This document shows positions 1-7,099 of a stretch of 14,330 nucleotides of DNA, in pieces; the stretch's first letter is position 1, and every line of letters begins with the position of its first letter. The DNA is from JAXJYR01 sp964593515 (GTDB lineage Bacteria > Bacillota_I > Bacilli_A > Erysipelotrichales > Erysipelotrichaceae), in NCBI GenBank assembly GCA_964593515.1, contig CAZQJH010000028.1, positions 1-14,330 of the forward strand. Direction: 5' to 3'. The notes below the pieces were generated by a model. It was not told where the DNA came from and searched no databases. It saw only the letters and a list, made by a program, of their open reading frames with translations. Both the position numbers and the translations under genes were made by a program.

Positions 1-21
1 CACCTAACTATATTATGGATA

Positions 22-54
22 AAAGATGATGATTTATTCAAATTCATCATCTTT
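22..54. terminator. hairpin at left edge, probable terminator of the gene upstream of the window
   Basis: AAAGATGATGA (22-32) pairs perfectly with TCATCATCTTT (44-54) around an 11-nt loop. The T-rich stretch after it is interrupted, so termination strength is uncertain. It probably ends a gene lying to the left of the window and separates it from the protease gene at 143. Confidence 0.5.
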
Positions 55-85
55 AATGTTAAATAGATTCTTTTAGTAAAAAAGC

Positions 86-114
86 TTGTAAGTGTTTTCT
101 ATTAAGGTTATAAT
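86..114 (+). promoter_or_regulatory. sigmaA-type promoter of the SLH protease gene
   Basis: There is a perfect -10 TATAAT at 109-114 and a weaker -35 TTGTAA at 86-91, with a 17-bp spacer. Transcription would start near 121. The strong Shine-Dalgarno AGGAGG (131-136) follows, 6 nt before the ATG at 143. Confidence 0.65.
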
Positions 115-142
115 GGATGAAGTTTGAGTTAGGAGGAAGCAG

Positions 143-3100
143 ATGAAAAAATTATTTAGTTTATTAATGGTTTTATGTATGAGTGTTACTAATATGACAT
201 TAGTACAAGCTCAAGAAAAGGATAGTAAGTGGGCTAATGCTTATCAAATGGTTGATGTTGATGTAGCAATGCCAACAATTAGTGATAACGAAACTAGTTT
301 TGTGAATTATAATCTTCGTGGTAGTGAATTACCTAGTTATTATAATGCTAATGAAGAAGGACTAGTTACTAAGATAAAAAATCAAGGTGATTTAGGGATT
401 TGTTGGACTTATGCGGCTATTTCAACTGCGGAAACAAGTATTATTAAAAAAGGATTAGCCAATAAAAATCAAATTGATTTATCAGAACATCAAGTAGCTT
501 ATTTTTATTATCATAAAGCTAATGATCCATTAGGATTAAGTAATGACGATCATCAATATATTGATAATGAAAATGAATTAGCTTATGTGAATGTAGGAGG
601 AAATGATGTTTTAGCTTCATTTTTATTTTCCCAATGGGGAGGATTAGTAGATGAAAAAATAGCACCAACACCAACTAAATTAAAAGATGTAAATCCTTAT
701 TTAGATTCACAATTAGCTTATAATAGTAATGCTTATATTATGAAGGATGCTATTTTCCTTCCTAATACATATACAACAAATACTAGTGAAAGACAAAATG
801 TTGTGAGATTAATGAAAGAAATGATTTTAAAATATGGAAGTATTGCTAGTGCATATAGTTCATTAGTTGATCCTAATACTAATACTAGTTATGAATTAGT
901 TAATAAATATTATTATAAGAGTGGTGCTACTTCAGTTAACCATGCAATTACGATTGTTGGATATGATGATAGTATTGCGAAAGAAAAGTTTTATCCGGAA
1001 AAACCAAGTCAAGATGGAGCTTGGATTGTGAAAAATAGTTGGGGTAATTTCCATGGGTCTGATGAAGGATATTTCTATATTTCATATGATATGCCAATGG
1101 ATGTAAGTGTAGCTTATGACTATATTGATAAAAAAACATATGATAATAACTATTTCTATGATGGAACATCTTATTCACAGCAACGACAGTTAACATCTAA
1201 TGATGAAAATGCGAAAATAGCAAATGTTTTTACCGCTAAAAAAAATGTTGAATATTTAGAAGCCGTAAGTGTAGCAATTGCTTCTAGTAATACTGATTAT
1301 AGTATTCAAGTATATAAAAACTTAACTGATTTAAATGATCCTACTAGTGGAGAAGCAATGTTAGCTCAAAGTGTTAAAGGTTCTAAATTATGCTCAGGAA
1401 TTTATACTATACCTTTAAATGAAAGTATTGAACTACATAAAGGTGAAACTTTCTCAATTGTGGTTACGTTAAATACAACTAATAATACTAGACCATCATA
1501 CTATGTTTCAAGAAGTGATACTTGGGGTGAAACTGTTTTTGATGAGACAACTCATGAACAACAAAGTTTTGTTTTTGATGGCAATAAGTGGAATGATTTA
1601 AGTAATTCATATCATGCTTCATTCTGTGCACGTATTAAAGCTTTCACCTCTAATCAAAAAGCTAGTGGTAAAAAAATTAGTAATAGTAATGTAACATTAT
1701 TAGATGATCAATTTTATTATGAAGGAAAAAGAATTGAACCAGTTGTAGAAGTTGAAGTAGATGGTAAGGTACTAGTTGAAGGTAAAGACTACTTTATTGA
1801 ATATTATCAAAATGATCGTGTAGGTAATGCGAAAGTATATATTAATGGAATTAATGAATATAGTGGACATGTTATTAAATCATTTAAGATTGAACGTAGT
1901 GGAAAACAAGTTGATGTGAAAACAATTTGTGATAACCATGAGGCAGGAACAATGTATGGAAGTGGAACTTACTTTGATGATGAAAGAGTTGAAGTAATTG
2001 CTTATCCTAATGTTGGATATTGTTTTGATGGATGGTATGTTAATAATGAATTTGTTTCTGCGGAAAGTAGCTATTCATTTGTAACTAACAAAGATGTAGT
2101 GATTAAAGCAGTCTTTAAAAAAGATATTCCTAATGATACAACTGGTTTATTTAAAGTATCTTTAAATGCTTATCCATATGAAGGTGGAGCAGTTATTGGA
2201 GCTGGTTATGTAGAAAGTGGAAAATATAATAATATTGATGCAGTAGCTAATCAGGGTTATGTTTTTGAGGGATGGTATATTGGTGATAAATTATTCTCTC
2301 CTTATAATAATATTGGAGTTGCCGTAAATTATGATTTAACAATCAGTGCTCATTTTAAAAAAATAGAAACGGTTGATAAATCTGATTTAGAAATATTATG
2401 TAATGATTATCGTGATATTGATGCATTAAGTTATGATAAAAATAGTTATAATGTTTTTAAAAATGCTTATAATAAAGCTTTAGCTGTTATTAATGATAGT
2501 CAAGCGACTAAAGAAGATGTAGAAAAGGCTTATAAAGAGTTATCTAAGGCGATTAATAACTTAATCGTATTAGATTATACGGTTTTAGAAACACTTTATA
2601 ATGAGTGTGTAAATAACTTAAAACGTGATTATTATACTAGTGATTCGCTAGCTAAGTTAGATGAAGTATTAGTTCAAGCTAAAAATCTTTTAGATAATAA
2701 AGTTGAATCACAAAAAGATATTGATATGATGGTTGAAGCTCTTAAAAAAGCTAAAAATAACTTAAAAGAAATTGTGCATAAAGAAGAATTAGTTGCAACT
2801 ATTTCAAAAGGTGAAAAGTGTGATACACGTGGTAAAACTAATGATTCAATTAAACAATTAAATGAAGCAATTGCTTATGCGATTAAGGTTAATGAAGATG
2901 TTGAAGCTACTAATGCAATGGTTAATAAAGCAATTGAAGGTGTTTTAAAAGCAATAAACAATTTAAAAGATGTTGATAAAACAGTATTAAATAACTTAAT
3001 TAAACAAGCTAAGGAACTTAATTTAGCTAATCAAGACGAATCAACTGTAACTAATTTAAATAATGCATTAGCTAAAGCTAATGAAGTTAATAAGAATAAA

Positions 3101-4141
3101 TATGCTAGTGAAGATGAAGTGAATGAAGTAATCAATGAATTAATTAATGCTATATCTTTAATTAAAGGTATTGATAAGACGGCTTTAATTAGTAAAATTA
3201 ATGAAGCTAAAACTTTAGATACACGTGGTAAAACTAATGCTAGTATTAAAGCATTAAATAAAGTTATTAGTATAGCTGAAGGTGTTAAAAACAATATTGA
3301 TGCTAAACAAAGAGAAGTAGATGAAGTTTTAAATTCGTTAATAGCTGCCATTAAAGCATTAGAAGATGTTGATAAAAGAGCCTTAAATAACTTAATTAAG
3401 CAAGTTAAGGAACTTGATTTAGCTACTAAAGAAGAAACAAGTGTAGCTAATTTAAAGGCTGCTTTAAATAAAGCTAATGAAGTTAATAACAATCCATATG
3501 CTAGTGAAGATGAAGTAAGTGAAGTATTTGATGAATTAAATAAAGCATTAAAAGCATTAAAAGATAAACCATATTATGGTTATGATGATGTTGATGATCA
3601 AGCTTGGTATGGTGGAATGGTTAAAGAAGCTACCATTAGAGGTTTAATGGGAAAAGATGGAAGTGTAGGAAATAACTTTAACCCAGATGGAAAAATTACG
3701 CGTGGAATGGTAGCTACGGTTATTTATCGTATGGCTGGTAAACCACAAGTAACATATACTGATAAATTTGTGGATGTTAAAGGTGGTTTCTGGTATAGTG
3801 AAGCGATTGTTTGGGCAAGTGAAGCTAAAGTAGTTAGTGGATATGCTAATGGTAAATTTGGACCAGATGATGCAATTAAACGTGAAGATTTCGCGATTAT
3901 GTTAAGAAATTATGCTAAAACTTGTGGATTAAATACGAATACTAAACAATCATTAGAAACATTCAAAGACTACAAAGCCGTAAGTTCATATGCTAAAGAT
4001 GCAATTGCATGGTGTGTAGAAAATGGCTTAATGAGTGGTTCTAAAAAAGGTGAAGAAAAATATTTAAATCCAGGTGCAAATACTACTAGAGCTGAAGCTG
4101 CAAAGATGTTTGTACAATTATCAAACTTAATTAAGAAATAA
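143..4141 (+). CDS. secreted S-layer-homology cysteine protease (papain-like C1 family) with lectin-like, InlB-like and FIVAR-like modules
   Basis: This 1332-residue multidomain exoprotein starts with a signal peptide; cleavage is likely after V-Q-A at residue 23. Residues about 65-330 form a C1A papain-fold protease with oxyanion Gln81, nucleophile Cys87 (in QGDLGICWTYA), His267 (NHAITIVGYDD) and Asn298 (KNSWG), so the active site is complete. About 337-500 matches the lectin-like domain that often follows such bacterial C1 proteases. About 515-585 is an Ig-like surface module (VEGKDYFIEYYQNDRVGNA). Two InlB-type repeats follow at about 585-740 (GYCFDGWYV, GYVFEGWYI). Six helical FIVAR-like modules of about 66 residues span 744-1142. 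Three SLH domains (about 1143-1332) should bind a secondary cell-wall polymer; there is no LPXTG. By inference it is a cell-wall-bound protease acting on host, dietary or surface proteins. The gene is monocistronic, with its own promoter and terminator. The start is fixed by AGGAGG 6 nt upstream. Confidence 0.92.
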   Translation: MKKLFSLLMVLCMSVTNMTLVQAQEKDSKWANAYQMVDVDVAMPTISDNETSFVNYNLRGSELPSYYNANEEGLVTKIKNQGDLGICWTYAAISTAETSIIKKGLANKNQIDLSEHQVAYFYYHKANDPLGLSNDDHQYIDNENELAYVNVGGNDVLASFLFSQWGGLVDEKIAPTPTKLKDVNPYLDSQLAYNSNAYIMKDAIFLPNTYTTNTSERQNVVRLMKEMILKYGSIASAYSSLVDPNTNTSYELVNKYYYKSGATSVNHAITIVGYDDSIAKEKFYPEKPSQDGAWIVKNSWGNFHGSDEGYFYISYDMPMDVSVAYDYIDKKTYDNNYFYDGTSYSQQRQLTSNDENAKIANVFTAKKNVEYLEAVSVAIASSNTDYSIQVYKNLTDLNDPTSGEAMLAQSVKGSKLCSGIYTIPLNESIELHKGETFSIVVTLNTTNNTRPSYYVSRSDTWGETVFDETTHEQQSFVFDGNKWNDLSNSYHASFCARIKAFTSNQKASGKKISNSNVTLLDDQFYYEGKRIEPVVEVEVDGKVLVEGKDYFIEYYQNDRVGNAKVYINGINEYSGHVIKSFKIERSGKQVDVKTICDNHEAGTMYGSGTYFDDERVEVIAYPNVGYCFDGWYVNNEFVSAESSYSFVTNKDVVIKAVFKKDIPNDTTGLFKVSLNAYPYEGGAVIGAGYVESGKYNNIDAVANQGYVFEGWYIGDKLFSPYNNIGVAVNYDLTISAHFKKIETVDKSDLEILCNDYRDIDALSYDKNSYNVFKNAYNKALAVINDSQATKEDVEKAYKELSKAINNLIVLDYTVLETLYNECVNNLKRDYYTSDSLAKLDEVLVQAKNLLDNKVESQKDIDMMVEALKKAKNNLKEIVHKEELVATISKGEKCDTRGKTNDSIKQLNEAIAYAIKVNEDVEATNAMVNKAIEGVLKAINNLKDVDKTVLNNLIKQAKELNLANQDESTVTNLNNALAKANEVNKNKYASEDEVNEVINELINAISLIKGIDKTALISKINEAKTLDTRGKTNASIKALNKVISIAEGVKNNIDAKQREVDEVLNSLIAAIKALEDVDKRALNNLIKQVKELDLATKEETSVANLKAALNKANEVNNNPYASEDEVSEVFDELNKALKALKDKPYYGYDDVDDQAWYGGMVKEATIRGLMGKDGSVGNNFNPDGKITRGMVATVIYRMAGKPQVTYTDKFVDVKGGFWYSEAIVWASEAKVVSGYANGKFGPDDAIKREDFAIMLRNYAKTCGLNTNTKQSLETFKDYKAVSSYAKDAIAWCVENGLMSGSKKGEEKYLNPGANTTRAEAAKMFVQLSNLIKK
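2777..3568 (+). repeat. two tandem copies of a 396-bp coding unit (two FIVAR-like modules each)
   Basis: Copy 1 (2777-3172) and copy 2 (3173-3568) are exactly 396 bp apart at every anchor checked. The codons for DTRGKTN lie at 2822 and 3218, and those for LNNLIKQ at 2987 and 3383. Each unit codes for 132 residues, i.e. an A-type module (DTRGKTN-SIK-LN) followed by a B-type module (LNNLIKQ-KEL, YASEDEV). The copies have diverged in sequence but not in length, so this is an in-frame duplication that lengthened the stalk between the protease and the SLH anchor. Confidence 0.8.
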
Positions 4142-4143
4142 CT

Positions 4144-4173
4144 AAATAGCTCTTGCGAAAGCAAGAGCTATTT
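4144..4173 (+). terminator. strong terminator hairpin after the SLH protease gene
   Basis: A perfect 13-bp stem, AAATAGCTCTTGC (4144-4156) with GCAAGAGCTATTT (4161-4173), is closed by a GAAA tetraloop. It starts two bases after the TAA stop. A second perfect hairpin follows directly at 4175-4203. Confidence 0.85.
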
Positions 4174-4174
4174 G

Positions 4175-4203
4175 TATTATTAAGCATGATTTGCTTAATA
4201 ATA
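4175..4203. terminator. second hairpin directly behind the first
   Basis: TATTATTAAGCA (4175-4186) pairs perfectly over 12 bp with TGCTTAATAATA (4192-4203) around the loop TGATT. It is AT-rich and lacks a long T-run. It may be a back-up terminator or an RNA-end stabiliser, and it sits just upstream of the promoter for the next operon. Confidence 0.4.
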
Positions 4204-4207
4204 TTAG

Positions 4208-4235
4208 TTGTATTTTAATAAAAAAAAGCTATAAT
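4208..4235 (+). promoter_or_regulatory. promoter of the aspartic protease-cyclophilin-rhodanese operon
   Basis: There is a perfect -10 TATAAT at 4230-4235 and a poor -35 TTGTAT at 4208-4213 (16-bp spacer). The predicted start near 4242 falls at the Shine-Dalgarno AGGTGG (4243-4248), which gives a very short leader before the ATG at 4253. Confidence 0.55.
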
Positions 4236-4252
4236 AAGAAAGAGGTGGTTAG

Positions 4253-5206
4253 ATGCATTATTGTCATATCAAGCAAGTTGAACGTTTTAATATCGATCAA
4301 CAAGTTTATCAAACATTAAAAGATAGTTTGCAAGCAACCCCCTTTTTTAAGTTGCTAGCGGAAAGTAAACAAAAATATGCTAGTTTATTAAAAGTACAAG
4401 TATCAAGTTTACCTTTTAGTTTACCATTAACTTATACGAAGTTACATTTATATACGATTCCAATTGAAATAAATGGAATTACCTTCAATTTTTTAGTTGA
4501 TACGGGAGCACAAATGAGTGCTATTCGTAAAAATACTTTAAAACAAATTAGGTATTTAAAAAATAAACAAAAAATTGAAGTTGGTAGTATATCAGGTAAA
4601 ATGGAAAGTTTAGAAATTTATAATATTGAAAAACTTAAGTTAGGTAATGTTACTTATGAACATTTAAGCATGGTTTTATTAGATGATAAAGTATTTCAAA
4701 TGAAACTTGGTAAGTTTGACTTAATTAATTTTGATGGAATTATTGGTTGGGATTTACTTTCACAATTAGATTTTGAAATTAATGCTAGATTAAAATGTTT
4801 TACGGTTTTAGATAATCATTATAAATTTAATCATCCTAATGCTTATGTAGGGGCTTTTCCACTTATTTTAGCTAAAGATCAACAAGGTAAAATTCTAAAA
4901 TTAGGTTTTGATAGTGGAGCTACTTATTCGTGGTTTAATCAACAATATTTAGAAAGTTATGGGGATAAGTTAACTAAACAAAAAGCTTTAGGATTTGGAG
5001 TTCATGGTAAAGAAATGATTGATATAAGTATTTTAGATAAGTTAATGATTCATTTAGATAAAGGTTTAATTACCATTAATGAAGCTATGAGTGGTAATAC
5101 TCATGTGGTTAGTAATGTTACTTATGATGGTATTTTAGGTAATGAAATCATTAAAGGACGGGCTATTCGTTTTATTAATAGTCAAAATAAAGTTATATTT
5201 ATATAG
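4253..5206 (+). CDS. retropepsin-like aspartic protease, single chain with two catalytic half-sites
   Basis: This 317-residue protein has no evident signal peptide or membrane segment. Lobe 1 has the catalytic motif D83-T-G-A (FLVDTGAQMSAIR) and, 78 residues later, the retropepsin hydrophobic-hydrophobic-Gly signature DGIIGWDLL (161-169). Lobe 2 repeats the plan with D220-S-G-A (LGFDSGATYSWF) and DGILGNEII (292-300), 72 residues apart. Viral retropepsins carry one such half and work as dimers, while pepsins carry two in one chain. This protein looks like a duplicated bacterial version with both aspartates kept. Residues 1-65 match nothing I recognise. It is the first gene of a four-gene operon, and its stop codon overlaps the Shine-Dalgarno of the cyclophilin gene (TAGGAGG). 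The fold family is fairly certain. The substrate is unknown, and the location is probably cytoplasmic given the lack of export signals. Confidence 0.8.
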   Translation: MHYCHIKQVERFNIDQQVYQTLKDSLQATPFFKLLAESKQKYASLLKVQVSSLPFSLPLTYTKLHLYTIPIEINGITFNFLVDTGAQMSAIRKNTLKQIRYLKNKQKIEVGSISGKMESLEIYNIEKLKLGNVTYEHLSMVLLDDKVFQMKLGKFDLINFDGIIGWDLLSQLDFEINARLKCFTVLDNHYKFNHPNAYVGAFPLILAKDQQGKILKLGFDSGATYSWFNQQYLESYGDKLTKQKALGFGVHGKEMIDISILDKLMIHLDKGLITINEAMSGNTHVVSNVTYDGILGNEIIKGRAIRFINSQNKVIFI

Positions 5207-5217
5207 GAGGATTAATT

Positions 5218-5661
5218 ATGAAAATTTATGGAAAAATTGTATTAGATAATGGAGCTGAATTACCTTTTGAATTATATCCTGATGAAGCCCCAAAAACAGT
5301 AGAAAACTTTGTGAAATTAGTTAATGAAGGATATTACAATGGAAAAACTTTCCATCGTGTAATTAAAAACTTCGTATCACAAGGAGGATGTCCTTATGGT
5401 AATGGTACTGGTGATTTAGGATATACAATTCCTTGTGAAACTAAAGGAAATCCACATAAACATGTTGATGGAAGTTTATCAATGGCTCACCGTGGGTTAA
5501 ATACTGGATGTTGTCAATTCTTTATTTGTCACTGTCCACAACCTCACTTAGATGGAGTTCATACGGTATTTGGTAAAGTTACTGATAACTTAGGCGCAGT
5601 TCGTAATATGATGAATGGAGATGTAATGAAAGAAGTAGTTATTCTTTCACAAGAAGCATAA
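5218..5661 (+). CDS. ppiB: cyclophilin-type peptidyl-prolyl cis-trans isomerase
   Basis: This 147-residue single-domain cyclophilin, near the usual size of cytoplasmic bacterial forms, catalyses cis-trans isomerisation of X-Pro bonds during protein folding. Catalytic Arg47 lies in FHRVIKNF, with Phe52 and Gln55 (FVSQGG), Gln100-Phe101-Phe102 (CCQFFI) and LDGVHTVFG (111-119) forming the proline pocket. The position of the cyclosporin-binding Trp in human CypA appears to be His110, as in many bacterial forms. There is no signal peptide. AGGAGG (5205-5210) lies 7 nt before the ATG and overlaps the preceding stop, so it is translated in an operon with the aspartic protease. Six cysteines (58, 73, 98, 99, 104, 106), four of them clustered, are more than expected for this size. 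The symbol rests on family resemblance only. Confidence 0.9.
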   Translation: MKIYGKIVLDNGAELPFELYPDEAPKTVENFVKLVNEGYYNGKTFHRVIKNFVSQGGCPYGNGTGDLGYTIPCETKGNPHKHVDGSLSMAHRGLNTGCCQFFICHCPQPHLDGVHTVFGKVTDNLGAVRNMMNGDVMKEVVILSQEA

Positions 5662-6011
5662 TGGATGATTTAAGAAGATTAGGCGTTCCGATTTTAGTAA
5701 TTATTATTTCGGCGATTCTTTCACGAATTGTGCAAACTTATATTAGTGGTAGATTTGTTGCTACCTTATTAACAATTATTATGGCTGTTGCTTTATTTTA
5801 TTTTGGTTATGCCTTAAATAATCGTAGTCATCGACGTAACCCATCATTAATTAAACAAATTATTGCTATTTTATTATTTGTATTCTTATTATTTATGCAA
5901 TTAGGATATTTTGTAGCACCATTTTTAAGTGGAATATTAGCTTTTTTAGGTTATCAAGAATTTTATGTACATATGATTTATATCTTTGCGGGATATTTAT
6001 TAAAGGATTAA
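5661..6011 (+). CDS. small membrane protein of unknown function, about four transmembrane helices
   Basis: This 116-residue protein is dominated by hydrophobic segments at about 8-26, 32-51, 65-84 and 86-114. A basic loop NNRSHRRN (53-60) between helices 2 and 3 probably faces the cytoplasm. I do not recognise the family. Its ATG shares one base with the cyclophilin stop (TAATG at 5659-5663) and there is only a weak upstream Shine-Dalgarno, so expression probably depends on translational coupling to the cyclophilin gene. The rhodanese gene starts 3 nt after its stop and uses a Shine-Dalgarno inside this gene's last codons. Tight coupling on both sides suggests a shared need for these proteins but does not give a function. 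Confidence 0.8.
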   Translation: MDDLRRLGVPILVIIISAILSRIVQTYISGRFVATLLTIIMAVALFYFGYALNNRSHRRNPSLIKQIIAILLFVFLLFMQLGYFVAPFLSGILAFLGYQEFYVHMIYIFAGYLLKD

Positions 6012-6014
6012 GCT

Positions 6015-6302
6015 ATGTTTAATGAAATTATTAATGAAGTTAAAAATCTTTTAGCTAATAATAGCAAGTTAAATATTATTGATGTAAGAGATAAAGAAGA
6101 ATATGAAGAAGAACATATTCCGAGTGCAATTAATATTCCTTTAGCTCAAATTGAAACTATTAGTTTAGGACTAGATGAAGTTATTTATGTAACTTGTCGT
6201 AGTGGACAGCGAGCTGCAAGTGCTAAACGTAAGTTAGAAGCTTTAGGTTATAAACAAGTTATTAATATGGGTGGAATTGTACAATGGAAACAAAATAGTT
6301 AA
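6015..6302 (+). CDS. single-domain rhodanese-like sulfurtransferase
   Basis: This 95-residue protein consists of one rhodanese domain. It shows the N-terminal signature IIDVRDKEEYEEEHIPSAIN (21-40) and the active-site loop C61-R-S-G-Q-R (CRSGQRAASA), with conserved GG near the C-terminus (NMGGIVQW). Such GlpE/PspE-size proteins carry sulfur as a persulfide on the loop cysteine and pass it to an acceptor such as cyanide, thioredoxin or another protein; the true acceptor here is unknown. No signal peptide is present, so it is probably cytoplasmic. The Shine-Dalgarno AAAGGA (6002-6007) lies inside the end of the preceding gene, 7 nt before the ATG. It is the last gene of the operon and ends in the shared terminator. 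Confidence 0.9.
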   Translation: MFNEIINEVKNLLANNSKLNIIDVRDKEEYEEEHIPSAINIPLAQIETISLGLDEVIYVTCRSGQRAASAKRKLEALGYKQVINMGGIVQWKQNS

Positions 6303-6334
6303 AAAAAAGTAAGAGCGCAGGCTCTTACTTTTTT
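6303..6334. terminator. bidirectional terminator between the rhodanese and RNA methyltransferase genes
   Basis: AAAAAAGTAAGAGC (6303-6316) pairs with GCTCTTACTTTTTT (6321-6334) around the loop GCAG. The T-run on one side and A-run on the other make it usable from both strands. On the minus strand the stem includes the methyltransferase stop codon (6325-6327). Confidence 0.85.
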
Positions 6335-7086
6335 AGGTTTTGACGTAAAATTTCAAAGGCAAAAACTGATGTTGAAGAACATGAGCTTAAAGCATTTTTG
6401 AAATTAGTTCCATAAGGAATATAAATATTTTGATCACTACTAGTAAGAATACTAGAAGATAAACCACGTAAAGCACCACCAATACAAATAACAAAACGAT
6501 TAGGGAATTGATAATCGTATAAAGAAATAGCATCTTCACGCATTGCACAACAAATTTGTACATGATTATTTTTTAATGTAGCCATGGTATCTTTAAAGTC
6601 TTCACATACATACATATTGATTAATTCACTAGCTCCCGCACTAGCTTTGGTAATAGTAGTAACAGCACTAGTCCAATTACGTTTAGGAAGTAAAATACCA
6701 TCACATCCAGCAGCATATAAACTACGACAAATATCCCCAAAGTTATAAGGATCTTCAACTCCTTCAACTAAAGCTAAAAAGATATTTTTTTGTTTTAAGA
6801 CTTTATTTAAGTCTTGATATTCACGCTCGCCACAAGTGGCAATAACTCCACCATGGGTACTTCCACTAGCTAATTTATCAATTTCTTCACGAGTAGTGAA
6901 TTTTAATGGAATATGATGAGCTTTACAAAGTGATTTAATATAATTAGTATCACGATCTTTTTTATTACGATCAATATATACTTGATGAATTTTACGTTTT
7001 TTACCAGAAATTACGGCTTTTACAGCGATTTTTCCTTCTACTAGATATTGTTCCAAGTTAAATAGCTGATATATTATAAAAGACAT
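6325..7086 (-). CDS. TrmH/SpoU-family (SPOUT) RNA 2'-O-methyltransferase, RlmB-like
   Basis: This 253-residue protein probably methylates a ribose 2'-OH of rRNA or tRNA with S-adenosylmethionine. The N-terminal substrate-binding part starts at about 14 (LVEGKIAVKAV, as in RlmB-like proteins). SPOUT motif 1 is DPYNFGDICRSLYAAG (112-127), with conserved Asn115 and catalytic-type Arg121. Motif 2 is IGGALRGLS (202-210), where the Glu common in related sequences (GGE-x-RG) is Ala. Motif 3 is NFKNALSSCSSTSVFAFE (228-245), forming the knotted cofactor site. The exact target cannot be read from the sequence. No Shine-Dalgarno precedes the ATG at 7084-7086, and a good promoter sits only 13 nt upstream, so the mRNA is nearly leaderless. 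The alternative start TTG at codon 11 has no Shine-Dalgarno either. Confidence 0.85.
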   Translation of the reverse strand: MSFIIYQLFNLEQYLVEGKIAVKAVISGKKRKIHQVYIDRNKKDRDTNYIKSLCKAHHIPLKFTTREEIDKLASGSTHGGVIATCGEREYQDLNKVLKQKNIFLALVEGVEDPYNFGDICRSLYAAGCDGILLPKRNWTSAVTTITKASAGASELINMYVCEDFKDTMATLKNNHVQICCAMREDAISLYDYQFPNRFVICIGGALRGLSSSILTSSDQNIYIPYGTNFKNALSSCSSTSVFAFEILRQNLKK

Positions 7087-7099
7087 TTTTAGCTAGTCA

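Noticed and set aside
143..214. Lipoprotein signal with Cys12 of the SLH protease
   Set aside because: The residues before Cys12 (M-V-L) do not fit a lipobox; a V-Q-A signal peptidase I site follows at 21-23.
948..1196. 82-codon minus-strand open frame
   Set aside because: It is antisense to the protease domain, which has clear catalytic residues on the plus strand. The product is His/Tyr-rich without a recognisable motif.
3031..3492. 153-codon minus-strand open frame
   Set aside because: It lies opposite the FIVAR-like repeats, where the repetitive coding bias keeps the reverse frame open. Its product is low-complexity Leu/Ser/Ala, and no promoter or Shine-Dalgarno was seen.
2375..3568. 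Repeats considered as a CRISPR or other non-coding array
   Set aside because: The repeats are in-frame, about 198 or 396 bp long, diverged at synonymous and non-synonymous sites, and code for helical modules.
3970..4164. 64-codon minus-strand open frame running into the terminator
   Set aside because: It starts within the terminator hairpin and lies opposite the SLH domains; a shadow frame.
4253..5206. Retroelement or endogenous retroviral protease
   Set aside because: No reverse transcriptase, integrase, Gag-like frame or long terminal repeats are nearby, and the gene sits in an ordinary bacterial operon.
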